Part shown: positions 35,374 through 43,519 of the stretch, piece after piece
How the letters are laid out: every line of letters begins with the position of its first letter
How positions within the stretch are numbered: the first letter of the stretch is position 1
Source: Rhodocyclaceae bacterium
GTDB lineage: Bacteria > Pseudomonadota > Gammaproteobacteria > Burkholderiales > Rhodocyclaceae
Direction of reading: 5' to 3'
Length of the DNA stretch: 64,000 nucleotides
Assembly: GCA_013426785.1 (NCBI GenBank)
Contig: JACDZI010000001.1
Span: 62,001-126,000, forward strand
Notes under the pieces: generated by a model
The model's input: only the letters and a program-made list of their open reading frames with translations
What the model was told of the DNA's origin: nothing
Database searches by the model: none
Made by a program: the position numbers and the translations under genes

Positions 35374-35639
35374 GGCGAATCCTTGCTGTGCAAACGGGTG
35401 TGGGTAGTATTGAGGATGCGCGTGAAATCGTCGGCGGTCCACGGTCCCTGGTCACCCATGTGGCCGAGGTTGCCATATTGCTCGGGCGCGGCATAACCCG
35501 GCGTGTAGGTGGGGCGCAGGTCCGGATCGTTAGCCAGATAGACGATGGGAAACCCACCCACCGAGAGATGGCGCTCGAAGCGGTAGCCGTCGATGACGTG
35601 ACCAGGCGGCAGGGGTTGGTTGGTTTGCGGGGGTGGCAT
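35370..35639 (-). pseudogene. Ser/Thr protein kinase, collapsed by internal deletion
   Basis: 89 codons. The first part, PPGHVIDGYRFERHLSVGGFPIVYLANDP, is a kinase N-lobe with a glycine-rich loop. It then jumps to [29 protein letters not shown], the P+1 loop with APE motif of the C-lobe. The invariant Lys, the HRD catalytic loop and DFG are absent, as is everything after the APE region. It is in frame without stops, but cannot be an active kinase. In Rhodocyclales and relatives a kinase and a PP2C phosphatase commonly sit between yicC and rph; here the phosphatase is absent too. Confidence 0.78.
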
Positions 35640-35724
35640 CAAGGCACATTGTAGTTCTCGCCGGAGCGGTTCCGGCAGCCTGTTTAAGGTAAGCTCGCCC
35701 GCTTCACTGCAAGGAATACCGCCC

Positions 35725-36594
35725 ATGAGCATTCACAGCATGACCGGCTATGCCGCCCTCGACCGCGACCTCGGCCACGCCAACCTGCACCTCGAACTGA
35801 AAAGCGTCAATGGCCGTTTTCTCGACCTCAATTTCCGCTGCGGCGAGGAACTGCGTTTCCTCGAAATGCCCATTCGAGAGCGCCTGACCGCCGCCATCGG
35901 CCGCGGCAAGCTCGATTGCCGGCTCTACCTGCAACCCAACGATGCCGCCACGCCGCAACTGGCACCGAATCTCGCCCTGATGAAACAACTCGCCGCCCTC
36001 GAAACCGATGTGCGCGCCGCGCTGCCCACCGCCGCGCCGCTGACCGTCGCCGAAGTCTTGCGCTGGCCGGGTGTGCTGACCAGCGAGGCGGCCACGCCGG
36101 AACGGCTGCAGGTGGAATGTTCCGCCCTGATCGACGCCGTGCTGGCGGAATTCCTCGCCAGCCGGGCACGCGAGGGCGCGGGCCTGGGCGACGTGTTGCG
36201 CGAGCGCACGGCCCGCATGCGTGCCGAGATTGCCAAGGTCGAACCGATGGTGCCCACCGCCATCGCCGACTACACCGGACGGCTGGCGACCAAGTTGCGC
36301 GAGGCCGTCGCCAATCTGGATGAAGACCGCATCCGCCAGGAAATCGGCGTGTTTGCCGCCAAGATCGATGTCGCCGAAGAGCTCGCCCGCCTGATCACCC
36401 ACCTCGGCGAGGTCGAGCGCGTGCTCGACAAGGGTGGTGCCGTCGGCAAGCGTCTCGACTTCCTGATGCAGGAACTCAACCGCGAGGCCAACACGCTGGC
36501 CTCGAAATCCGTGTCGGCGGCGGTGACCGCCATCGCGCTGGAACTCAAACTGCTGATCGAGCAGATGCGGGAGCAGGTGCAGAATCTGGAATAA
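35725..36594 (+). CDS. yicC: YicC family endoribonuclease
   Basis: A 289-residue protein: MTGYAALDRD at the start, LHLELKSVNGRFLDLNFR, and a C-terminal domain with KGGAVGKRLDFLMQELNREANTLASKSV (DUF1732), the YicC hallmark. Recent work on E. coli YicC shows ribonuclease activity on small RNAs. Start ATG 35725 has AAGGAA 8 bp upstream. Divergent from rph and the kinase remnant. Confidence 0.92.
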   Translation: MSIHSMTGYAALDRDLGHANLHLELKSVNGRFLDLNFRCGEELRFLEMPIRERLTAAIGRGKLDCRLYLQPNDAATPQLAPNLALMKQLAALETDVRAALPTAAPLTVAEVLRWPGVLTSEAATPERLQVECSALIDAVLAEFLASRAREGAGLGDVLRERTARMRAEIAKVEPMVPTAIADYTGRLATKLREAVANLDEDRIRQEIGVFAAKIDVAEELARLITHLGEVERVLDKGGAVGKRLDFLMQELNREANTLASKSVSAAVTAIALELKLLIEQMREQVQNLE

Positions 36595-36596
36595 GA

Positions 36597-36633
36597 CCCT
36601 GCCAGGGGTGGCAGGGAAACCGGGCGAACCCGG
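36597..36633. other. Two adjacent hairpins downstream of yicC
   Basis: CCCTGCC-AGGGGT-GGCAGGG (36597-36616) and CCGGG-CGAA-CCCGG (36620-36633), followed by six A residues. They could slow transcription at the end of yicC or shape the leader of the next operon, but there is no U-tract for a standard terminator on either strand. Confidence 0.4.
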
Positions 36634-36655
36634 AAAAAATATTTCCGAGTAATCC

Positions 36656-36682
36656 TGTAAGAAATGAGCTGTCGCTTCGTCT
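36656..36682 (+). promoter_or_regulatory. Candidate ECF sigma promoter of the bufferin-type operon
   Basis: TGTAAG (36656-36661) and CGTCT (36678-36682) with a 16-bp spacer, about 40 bp before the precursor ATG. TGTAA/CGTC elements are typical for promoters of ECF sigma factors that control DUF692 operons. The operon's own ECF protein (39119) is the natural candidate to read it. Confidence 0.5.
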
Positions 36683-36720
36683 AATCGTTGCAACACCCTC
36701 AACCCCTACAGGAGACCCAC

Positions 36721-37044
36721 ATGAAAAACCGTAAAACCCGGCTGATGCTCGCCACCGGCGTTGCCTTAGTGACCAACGCCGCCCTCTCCCCTGCGCAGGC
36801 GGCGGACAATCCCTTCGGGATGACCAAGCTTGGGAGCGGCTACCAACTTGCCCAAGCCGACAAGAAAACCGACGGCAAATGCGGTGAGGCCAAATGCGGT
36901 GCCGCCAAGACCAGCGAGAAGAAGAAGGACGCCAGTTGCGGCGGCGACAAAAAGAAAGATGCCAACTGCGGCGCCGACAAGAAAAAGGATGCTTCCTGCG
37001 GCGCCGACAAGAAAAAGGATGCTTCCTGCGGCGCCAAGAAGTAA
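36721..37044 (+). CDS. Cys-rich secreted peptide precursor (HvfA/bufferin-like RiPP)
   Basis: A 107-residue protein with a signal peptide (MLATGVALVTNAALSPAQA, cut near residue 28), a short leader DNPFGMTKLGSGYQLAQADKK that matches the start of HvfA-type precursors, then a low-complexity tail with six cysteines each in a xxCG context (DGKCG, EAKCG, ASCG, ANCG, ASCG, ASCG) separated by Lys/Asp runs. DUF692 enzymes convert such cysteines to oxazolone/thiooxazole-type groups that bind copper. AGGAG lies 6 bp before the ATG. It heads the operon and is followed 10 bp later by the DUF692 gene. Export to the periplasm is expected. Confidence 0.82.
   Translation: MKNRKTRLMLATGVALVTNAALSPAQAADNPFGMTKLGSGYQLAQADKKTDGKCGEAKCGAAKTSEKKKDASCGGDKKKDANCGADKKKDASCGADKKKDASCGAKK
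36911..37030 (+). repeat. 30-bp coding tandem repeat (4 units, last 2 identical)
   Basis: Units of 30 bp encode ten residues with one CG pair each. The last two (36971-37000, 37001-37030) are identical in DNA; the first two differ at several third positions. Indicates recent expansion of the metal-binding core. Confidence 0.85.
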
Positions 37045-37054
37045 GGCTGCCACG

Positions 37055-37897
37055 ATGACAACAGCCCGGATTTCCGGTGCTGGCCTCGGCTTCAGGCGGG
37101 AGATGATCCCCGCCCTGAAGGCCGGCGTGCCACCCCCGATCGATTTCTTCGAACTGGCCCCGGAGAACTGGGCCGGCATGGGCGGCCGTTCGGCGAAGCA
37201 TCTGCGAGAATTTACCGAGCGCTTCCCCTTTGTCTGCCACGGCCTTTCGCTCGACCTCGGCGGCCTGCGGCCGCTGGATGTCGACCTGCTCGAACGCATC
37301 GGCACTTTCATGCGCGCGCACGGTATGTCCCTCTATACCGAACACCTTTCCTGGTGCGGCGACGATGGCCACCTCTACGACCTGCTGCCGATCCCCTGCA
37401 CCGGCGATGCCGTGCGCTGGGTCGCCGGCCGCATCCGCCAGGCGCAGGACATCCTCGGCCTGCGCCTGGGCATCGAAAACGCCTCCTACTACGTCGCCCC
37501 GCCGGGCGCCGAGATGGGCGAGGCCGAATTCATCCGCGCGGTGATCGGGGAAGCCGACTGCCTGCTGCACCTGGATGTGAATAACGTCTATGTGAACAGC
37601 CGCAACTTCGGCTTCGACCCGCTCGCCTTCATCGACGCACTGCCGCTGGAGCGGACCTGCTACCTGCACATGGCCGGCCATTACGTCGAACCGGATGGCC
37701 TGCTGGTCGATACGCACGGCGCACCGGTGATCGACCCGGTATGGGCGCTGCTCGACGCCGTGTATGCGCGCGTCGGCCCGCAGCCGACCTGCCTCGAACG
37801 CGATTTCAACCTCCCCGCATTGGACGATCTGGCGGGCGAAGTGGCGCAGATCGCCGCCGCGCAGGGCCGCTGCCAGCCGGCGAGAAAGGCCACCTGA
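37055..37897 (+). CDS. DUF692 multinuclear non-haem iron enzyme (BufB/HvfB type)
   Basis: A 280-residue TIM-barrel enzyme of the MNIO family. Metal-binding motifs are FFELAPENW (Glu 33, 37), VCHGLSLDLGG (His 62), YTEHLSW (Glu 96, His 97), GIENASYY (Glu 141), HLDVNNVYVN (His 172, Asp 174, Asn 176) and LHMAGH (His 205, 209). It would oxidise cysteines in the precursor using O2 and bound irons. ATG 37055 follows the precursor stop by 10 bp; the stop overlaps the next start (TGATG). Confidence 0.93.
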   Translation: MTTARISGAGLGFRREMIPALKAGVPPPIDFFELAPENWAGMGGRSAKHLREFTERFPFVCHGLSLDLGGLRPLDVDLLERIGTFMRAHGMSLYTEHLSWCGDDGHLYDLLPIPCTGDAVRWVAGRIRQAQDILGLRLGIENASYYVAPPGAEMGEAEFIRAVIGEADCLLHLDVNNVYVNSRNFGFDPLAFIDALPLERTCYLHMAGHYVEPDGLLVDTHGAPVIDPVWALLDAVYARVGPQPTCLERDFNLPALDDLAGEVAQIAAAQGRCQPARKAT

Positions 37898-38634
37898 TGT
37901 ACGCCTTCCAGCAGTTCCAGCACGAATTCGGCCGCCACCTGCGCGACCCGCACCGCGCCCCCCGTCCCGCCGGCGTGCCGGCACGGCCCGCCGCCCTCTA
38001 CGGCGAGCTGCTGCTCAACAACCTCACCGGCTTCCTCGACGCCTGCTACCCGGTGACGCGCGCCGTGCTCGGCGCGCGGCGCTGGCGCCGGCTCCAGCGC
38101 GCTTTCTTCCGGGAAGCGCGCTGCCGGACGCCGTGGTTCCGCGAGATCCCGCGCGCGTTCCTCGACTGGCTGCTCGCCGCAGACAAGGGCACTGCCGGTC
38201 CGGCCTGGCTCGGGGATCTGGCCCACTATGAGTGGGTGGATCTGGCGCTCGACGTGATGGAGGTCGCCACGCCCGCCCACGACCCGAAGGGCGACCTGCT
38301 GGCCGGCGTGCCCGTGCTAGCGCCGGCATTGATGAATCTCGCCTATGCCTGGCCGGTGCAGCGCATCGGCCCCGATTACCGGCCGCGCAAGCCGCAATCG
38401 GTCCGGCTGCTGGTGTTGCGCGACCGCGATGATGTCGTGCGCTTCGTCGAGCTGAACCGCGTCAGCGCGCGGCTCGTCGACCTGCTGTTGCAGGGCAGCC
38501 AAACAGGAGGCGAAGCCTGCCGGCAGGTGGCACGGGAAATCAGCCATCCCGATCCCGCTGCCGTCGTCGCGCATGGGGCGGTGCAGCTCGAAGCTTTGCG
38601 CGCCGCCGGCGCCATCCTTGGAATCCACACATGA
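37897..38634 (+). CDS. DUF2063 partner protein (BufC/HvfC type)
   Basis: A 245-residue protein with the DUF2063 N-terminal helical domain (FQQFQHEFGRHLRDP, YGELLLNNLTGFLDACYPVTRAVLG, about 1-95) and a second alpha/beta domain at about 130-230 (PVLAPALMNLAYAWPVQRIG). Such proteins bind the precursor's leader and present it to the DUF692 enzyme. Both flanking genes overlap it (TGATG upstream, ATGA downstream), so it is produced in step with both. Confidence 0.88.
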   Translation: MYAFQQFQHEFGRHLRDPHRAPRPAGVPARPAALYGELLLNNLTGFLDACYPVTRAVLGARRWRRLQRAFFREARCRTPWFREIPRAFLDWLLAADKGTAGPAWLGDLAHYEWVDLALDVMEVATPAHDPKGDLLAGVPVLAPALMNLAYAWPVQRIGPDYRPRKPQSVRLLVLRDRDDVVRFVELNRVSARLVDLLLQGSQTGGEACRQVAREISHPDPAAVVAHGAVQLEALRAAGAILGIHT

Positions 38635-39122
38635 AGGCCCTCGCGCGCAAGGCACTCGCCGGCATCGATGCCGGCGGACTGTGGGTCGGCCTGCTCGGCC
38701 TGCGCCTGATCCTCGGCTGGGAATATTTCGAGTCCGGGCTGGAGAAGTTTCGCGGCGAGAACTGGTTCGCCGAGATTCACGCCAGCTTCCTCTTCCCCTT
38801 CAACCTGGTGCCGACGGACATCAGCTGGCAACTGGCCACCTGGTCGGAACTGCTGGGCGGCATCGCGCTGGTGATCGGCCTCGGCACGCGCTTCTTCGGC
38901 GCCTCGCTGTTCATCCTCACCCTCGTCGCCATCGCCAGCGTGCACTGGCCGGCCGAGTGGGCGACACTGGCCGAATTGGCGCAAGGCTACGCATTGACCG
39001 ACAAAGGCCACGGCAACTACAAGCTGCCGCTGATCTTCCTGGCCATGCTGCTGCCGCTGATCCTCGCCGGCCCGGGCAAGCTCTCCGTCGATGCGCTGTT
39101 CCGGCGTAGCATGGCGCGATGA
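38631..39122 (+). CDS. DoxX family membrane protein
   Basis: A 163-residue protein with four predicted helices. GLRLILGWEYFESGLEKFRGENWF is the DoxX start, and ELLGGIALVIGLGTRFFGASLFILTLV is the second and third helices. DoxX proteins are repeatedly found in DUF692/DUF2063 operons and have been linked to redox or thiol handling in the membrane; its role in maturation or export here is inference. It overlaps both neighbours by 4 bp. Confidence 0.88.
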   Translation: MKALARKALAGIDAGGLWVGLLGLRLILGWEYFESGLEKFRGENWFAEIHASFLFPFNLVPTDISWQLATWSELLGGIALVIGLGTRFFGASLFILTLVAIASVHWPAEWATLAELAQGYALTDKGHGNYKLPLIFLAMLLPLILAGPGKLSVDALFRRSMAR

Positions 39123-39694
39123 TCTCGATCAACGATGAACTGGCTGCCTTTCGTCCCGACCTGTTGCGCTTTGCGCGCCTGCAATTGCGCGACGACCAAC
39201 TCGCGGAGGATGTCGTGCAGGAAACCTTGATCGGTGCCTTTGTCGGGCAAGAGCAATTTGCCGGCCGTGCCGCGCTGAAAACCTGGTTGTTCTCGATCCT
39301 GAAGAACAAGATCGTCGACGCTCTGCGCGGTCGCGAACGCAGCACCAACATCTCCGCACTCGCGGGCGAGGAGGAGGAATTCGACCAGGCCTTCGACCGG
39401 CTGTTCAAGGAGAACGGTCACTGGACGCCGGCAAACCGGCCCGCCGACTGGGGCGACCCGGAGGAAATGCTACGGCAATCGCAGTTCTGGCGCGTTTTCG
39501 ATGTCTGCCTGAATCACCTGCCGGCGCATACCAGCCGCGTCTTCATGATGCGCGAATTTCTCGAACTGGATCTGGCGGAAATTTGCCGCGAGTTGCAGAT
39601 CAGCCAGGGTAATTGCTATGTGATCCTCCATCGGGCGCGCCACCAACTGCGGTCCTGCCTCGAAAAAAGCTGGTTTGGGAGAGGAGAAGCATGA
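39119..39694 (+). CDS. ECF-type RNA polymerase sigma factor
   Basis: A 191-residue sigma-70 family factor. Region 2 (LLRFARLQLRDDQLAEDVVQETLIGAF, TWLFSILKNKIVDALR) and region 4 (LPAHTSRVFMMREFLELDLAEICRELQISQGNCYVILHRARHQL) are both present. The long linker with ANRPADWGDPEEML is typical of the sigma factors that travel with DUF692 operons. Likely controls this operon in response to metal or oxidative stress, held by the zinc-finger protein encoded next (4 bp overlap). Confidence 0.92.
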   Translation: MISINDELAAFRPDLLRFARLQLRDDQLAEDVVQETLIGAFVGQEQFAGRAALKTWLFSILKNKIVDALRGRERSTNISALAGEEEEFDQAFDRLFKENGHWTPANRPADWGDPEEMLRQSQFWRVFDVCLNHLPAHTSRVFMMREFLELDLAEICRELQISQGNCYVILHRARHQLRSCLEKSWFGRGEA

Positions 39695-39888
39695 TGCTGA
39701 GCTGCAAGGAAATCACCCACCTGATTTCAGAATCCCAGGACCGCCCGCTGGGTTTCAGGCAGCGCCTCGACCTGAAGCTGCACCTGCTGATGTGCCATGG
39801 CTGTGCGAATTACCGCGAACACATCGATTTCCTGCATCAGGCCTGTCGCAACCACCCCGCCCGCCCGGACAGGGAGAAGGTGCCTTAA
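39691..39888 (+). CDS. Zinc-finger anti-sigma factor (zf-HC2 type)
   Basis: A 65-residue protein: MMLSCKEITHLISESQDRPLGFRQRLDLKLHLLMCHGCANYREH. The pattern C-x(28)-HLxxCxxC (H-x3-C-x2-C) is the ZAS zinc-binding domain. It would bind the ECF factor and release it on metal or thiol stress. There is no membrane helix, so it is a soluble anti-sigma. GGAGAAG lies just before the ATG. The operon ends with a terminator 18 bp later. Confidence 0.88.
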   Translation: MMLSCKEITHLISESQDRPLGFRQRLDLKLHLLMCHGCANYREHIDFLHQACRNHPARPDREKVP

Positions 39889-39905
39889 CGGCCCTGAATG
39901 TCCTT

Positions 39906-39928
39906 ATTCCGCGCCAGCGCGGAATTTT
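39906..39928 (+). terminator. Intrinsic terminator of the bufferin-type operon
   Basis: An 8-bp stem (ATTCCGCG with CGCGGAAT) and CCAG loop followed by TTTT, 17 bp after the anti-sigma stop. Confidence 0.82.
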
Positions 39929-39955
39929 CGCATGACGGTAAACTAGAATCCACCG

Positions 39956-40780
39956 ATGAACTCACGCCATGCCGACAAGCTCGAACTTCTCTCCGCCACC
40001 CCGAAAAAACCGCGCCCCGGCGCCCCGCCACTGCTGTTTCTCCATGGCGCCTATACCGCCGCCTGGTGCTGGCAGGAATACAGCCTGCCGTTCTTTGCCG
40101 CCGCCGGTTTTCACAGTCATGCGCTGAGTTTTTCCGGTCATGGTGCCAGCCGGCGGCGCGAGCACCTCGACCATTATTCGATCAGTAATTACGTCGAGGA
40201 TGTCGTCGAGACGATTGCCGGGCTGCCCGCACCGCCGGTATTGATCGGCCACTCGATGGGTGGCTTCGTCTTGCAGAAGTATCTGGAAGAGCACGCCGCC
40301 CCCGCTGCCATCCTGATGTGCTCGGTTCCCCCCCAGGGCTTGGCCGCATCGGCCATTGGCATGCTGTTCGGCCACCCCAGCGTCTTTGCCGATCTCAACC
40401 AGTTGATGAGCGGGGGCGAAGTGTCCATCGACGGGTTGCGCAATGCGCTGTTCGCCCAGCCGGTCGCGCTGAAGGAACTGACGCGCTACTACCATCTGGC
40501 CCAGCCCGAGTCGCACCGCGCCATCTGGGACATGATGCTGTTCAACCTGCCGCGTCCGAACCGGGTGCTGGCCCATCTGCCAGACGGACGCGAAGACCTG
40601 TTGATCCTCGGCGCCGAACAGGACATTATCATCCCCGCATCACTGGTCGAGATGACCGCGCGCAGCTACGGGGCGCGGGCTACGATCTTCCCTGACATGG
40701 GCCACGGCCTGATGCTGGAAGCCGACTGGCGCATTCCGGCGCAGGCCATGTTGGACTGGCTGCGGCAGCGCTTCCCATAA
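39956..40780 (+). CDS. Alpha/beta hydrolase
   Basis: A 274-residue hydrolase. The oxyanion motif LLFLHGAYTAAWCW (about 26-39), the nucleophile elbow LIGHSMGGFVL (Ser about 97), acid GAEQDIIIP and the catalytic His in [11 protein letters not shown] are all present. The substrate is not predictable; lactonase or esterase activity is possible. Its stop codon TAA is the first bases of an R24 copy (the A run), and the L-serine dehydratase gene, coming from the other side, reads 100 bp into its 3' end. Confidence 0.85.
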   Translation: MNSRHADKLELLSATPKKPRPGAPPLLFLHGAYTAAWCWQEYSLPFFAAAGFHSHALSFSGHGASRRREHLDHYSISNYVEDVVETIAGLPAPPVLIGHSMGGFVLQKYLEEHAAPAAILMCSVPPQGLAASAIGMLFGHPSVFADLNQLMSGGEVSIDGLRNALFAQPVALKELTRYYHLAQPESHRAIWDMMLFNLPRPNRVLAHLPDGREDLLILGAEQDIIIPASLVEMTARSYGARATIFPDMGHGLMLEADWRIPAQAMLDWLRQRFP

Positions 40781-42053
40781 AAGTCGGCGCTGGCGGGACG
40801 GTGTCCGGGGAGTGCTCAGCTACCCATGGATGGGAAACCCGGCTGCCCCCCTTGCGCAGGTCATGGGCCTTGGCCAGCCCGCCCGCCGCGGTTTCCCGGT
40901 AGATCGCCTTCATGTCGCAACCGGTCTCCCACATGGTTCGCACCACTTCGTCGAATGAGACGATGTGCCGGCCATCCGACAGCAGCGCATAGGCGGCGCA
41001 ATCGACCGCGCGCACGGCAGCGATGGCATTGCGTTCGATGCAGGGAATCTGCACATAGCCGCCGATCGGGTCGCAGGTCAGACCTAGGTGATGTTCCAGC
41101 CCCATCTCGGCGGCGTATTCGATCTGGCGTACCGAACCGCCCAGCAGTTGTGCGGCAGCGGCGGCAGCCATCGCGCAGGCCGTGCCCACCTCGCCCTGGC
41201 AGCCGACTTCGGCCCCGGAGATCGACGCGTTGCGCTTGACGATGTTGCCGATCAGGCCCGCCGTGGCAAGGGCGTGGAGTATCTTTTCCTTCGACAGCTT
41301 CGACTGCCGTTGCAGGAACAAGAGCACCGCCGGCAACACCCCGCTGGCGCCGCAGGTGGGCGCCGTCACCACTTCGCCACCTGCGGCATTTTCTTCGGAG
41401 ACCGCCAGCGCATAGGCGAACAGCGTCGCCGTCTGGCCGAAATAGCCGGCCAGGCTTTGCGCCCGCACATGGTAGGCAGCGGCCTTGCGCGGCACATTCA
41501 GGCTGCCCGGCAGCCGACCCTCGGCGTTGAGGCCCGTTTCGATGGCGCGCTGCATGGTGGCCCAGATCGTTTGCAGATATGGCCCGATCGCCTCGCTCTC
41601 ATGCCGGCCAACCAGTTCCCAGATCAGCAGGCCTTCCGCTTCGCAGGCGGCCAGCACCTCGTTCATGCCGGCGTAGGGATAAACGTCGGCCCAGCTCTCG
41701 GGTCGGCCCTGCTCATCTAGCAGGGCGCCGCCCCCGGCGGAATAGACGCTACGTTCGGCGACAACCTGACCGGCAGCATCGAGGGCCTCGAAGCGCAGAC
41801 CATTCGGGTGGTATGGCAGGCGCTGTTCCGGTAACCAGACGATCTCGACCGGCAGTGGCGCGAACGGCATGCTGACGGCGCGATCCGTCAGGTGGCCGCG
41901 ACCGGTGGCCGCCAGGCTGCCGTAAAGCGTGACCCGAATGGCTACCACCACCGGCAACGATGCCGCAAATGCCTCCGCCGCGATGCGCGGCCCCATGGTG
42001 TGGCTGCTGGAGGGACCGAGCCCGATGCGATAGAGCGCCTTAAGCGATTTCAC
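40680..42053 (-). CDS. sdaA: L-serine ammonia-lyase (iron-sulfur type) with C-terminal read-through extension
   Basis: Converts L-serine to pyruvate and ammonia. 457 residues: N-terminal SDH_beta ([20 protein letters not shown]), then SDH_alpha with the cluster cysteines in [25 protein letters not shown] and [10 protein letters not shown]. The family core ends at about residue 405 ([15 protein letters not shown]); the next 50 residues include an R24 copy (TVPPAPTF) and sequence antisense to the hydrolase gene, so the native stop seems to have been lost. ATGA overlap with the upstream PLP gene. Last gene of the carbamoyl-amino-acid operon. Confidence 0.92.
   Translation of the reverse strand: MKSLKALYRIGLGPSSSHTMGPRIAAEAFAASLPVVVAIRVTLYGSLAATGRGHLTDRAVSMPFAPLPVEIVWLPEQRLPYHPNGLRFEALDAAGQVVAERSVYSAGGGALLDEQGRPESWADVYPYAGMNEVLAACEAEGLLIWELVGRHESEAIGPYLQTIWATMQRAIETGLNAEGRLPGSLNVPRKAAAYHVRAQSLAGYFGQTATLFAYALAVSEENAAGGEVVTAPTCGASGVLPAVLLFLQRQSKLSKEKILHALATAGLIGNIVKRNASISGAEVGCQGEVGTACAMAAAAAAQLLGGSVRQIEYAAEMGLEHHLGLTCDPIGGYVQIPCIERNAIAAVRAVDCAAYALLSDGRHIVSFDEVVRTMWETGCDMKAIYRETAAGGLAKAHDLRKGGSRVSHPWVAEHSPDTVPPAPTFMGSAAAASPTWPAPECASRLPASGRGPCQGRS
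40779..40802 (+). repeat. R24 copy 14 (23 of 24)
   Basis: At the junction of two convergent genes: supplies the end of the hydrolase stop codon TAA and, on the other strand, codons TVPPAPTF of sdaA. Confidence 0.92.
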
Positions 42054-43510
42054 CCGGCCAGCACTTCGGCGTTGAAGTCCTCAATCAACCGGTCGAGTTC
42101 GGCCGACTGGGTACGCAGGCAGCCCCAGTAGTTGCGGTGGTCGCTCCACTGGGCGCGCAACTCGTCGACCGACTTGCCGAGTTGCTCGACCCAGGAGAAA
42201 TACTTGAGCTGGTGCACGCGGCGCTGGTCGATATGCGAAAGTTCGAGGACATGGTCGATCGACAGGCCGGACAGGCGATCATAATCGCGGTCGGCCTGGC
42301 GCTGGTCGTAACGGCCGCGCTCGGCATCGAGTTCCGTGAGGCGGCTCTGGTACATCGCCATCGAATCGGTGAACACCGTAAACACTACATCCTGCTCGCC
42401 CAACTCGTAGTACTTGGCGAACTTGATCGCGCTGATCAGGTTGCCGATGCTCGAAATCCCCATCCACTCCAACTGGTCAAGGATCGCTTGGCTGACGCCG
42501 TTTTCCGCCAGCCGGCGCTGACCAGCCGGATCGTTGAACAGCCGCATGAAGCGGATCGGCAGTTCGTCATCGACGCCGATCGCCATGTCGGTTTCGCGCA
42601 TATTGTGAATCCAGGGAATGTGCTTGTCGCCGATGCCCTCGATGCGGTGGTCGCCAAAGCCGTTTTCCAGGATGGTCGGGCATTGCAGCGCTTCCCCGAC
42701 GGCCACCTTGCTGCCGGGGAAGTGATCGCGCAGGTAGGAGCCGGCCGACATCGTGCCGGCGGAGCCGGAGGACAGCACCGCGCCGGCAACGCAGTCACCG
42801 GGGCGGGCGATCTGCCGGAACACCTCGGCCATCGCCGGGCCGGTGACGTTGTAGTGCCACAGCGCATTCGGCAACTGGTCGAACTGGTTGAAGATCACCG
42901 CTTCGGGCCGCGTGCGCTCCAGCTCGATGCACTTGTCGAAGATTTCCTTGACGTTGGATTCGCAGCCCGGCGTGGCGATCACTTCCTCGGCCATGGTACG
43001 CAGCCAGGCAAAGCGTTCCTGCGACATGCCTTCCGGCAGGATGGCGACGGACGGGCAGGACAAGAGGCGCGAGATGTAGGCGCCGCCGCGACAGTAGTTG
43101 CCGGTGCTGGGCCATACCGCCTTCTGGGTGGTCGGGTCGAAACGCCCGGTGACCAGTTCCGGCAGCAAACAGGAAATCGCCGGGCCGACCTTGTGCGCCC
43201 CGGTCGGGAACCACTTGCCGACGATGCCCACAATACGTGCCTGGGTGCCGGTGATAATGGACGGCAGCTCGACGAAATTCACCCCGCCAAAACCACCGCC
43301 CCGCTCCTGCGGCGCGTTGTGCCAGTTGATGCGGAATAGGTTGCGCACATGCACATCCCATAGGCCGACGTTGGCCAGTTCCTGCTTGATGGAATCGGGA
43401 ATCAGCGCCGGGTCGCGCATCTGCGCGTAGGTGGGCAGGAGGATGCCGTTCTCGCGGCAGCGCTGGATGTTCTTTTTCCGCTGGGCGGCATTGATGTGCA
43501 GGTCGATCAT
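42050..43510 (-). CDS. PLP-dependent fold-type II lyase (cysteine synthase-like)
   Basis: A 486-residue protein. The PLP lysine is in WFPTGAHKVGPAISCLLPEL (about Lys 117), with the phosphate-binding loop later in GAVLSSGSAGTMSAG. It is longer than cysteine synthase, with an extra C-terminal helical domain (about 370-486). I cannot name the substrate: diaminopropionate, a beta-substituted alanine or a D-amino acid are all possible. ATGA overlap with sdaA suggests its product feeds the same pathway as serine or pyruvate. Confidence 0.75.
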   Translation of the reverse strand: MIDLHINAAQRKKNIQRCRENGILLPTYAQMRDPALIPDSIKQELANVGLWDVHVRNLFRINWHNAPQERGGGFGGVNFVELPSIITGTQARIVGIVGKWFPTGAHKVGPAISCLLPELVTGRFDPTTQKAVWPSTGNYCRGGAYISRLLSCPSVAILPEGMSQERFAWLRTMAEEVIATPGCESNVKEIFDKCIELERTRPEAVIFNQFDQLPNALWHYNVTGPAMAEVFRQIARPGDCVAGAVLSSGSAGTMSAGSYLRDHFPGSKVAVGEALQCPTILENGFGDHRIEGIGDKHIPWIHNMRETDMAIGVDDELPIRFMRLFNDPAGQRRLAENGVSQAILDQLEWMGISSIGNLISAIKFAKYYELGEQDVVFTVFTDSMAMYQSRLTELDAERGRYDQRQADRDYDRLSGLSIDHVLELSHIDQRRVHQLKYFSWVEQLGKSVDELRAQWSDHRNYWGCLRTQSAELDRLIEDFNAEVLAG

Positions 43511-43519
43511 GGGATGTCC

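Noticed and set aside
36901..37040. CRISPR-like array at the 30-bp repeats
   Set aside because: The units are contiguous, coding and without spacers; they are a protein repeat.
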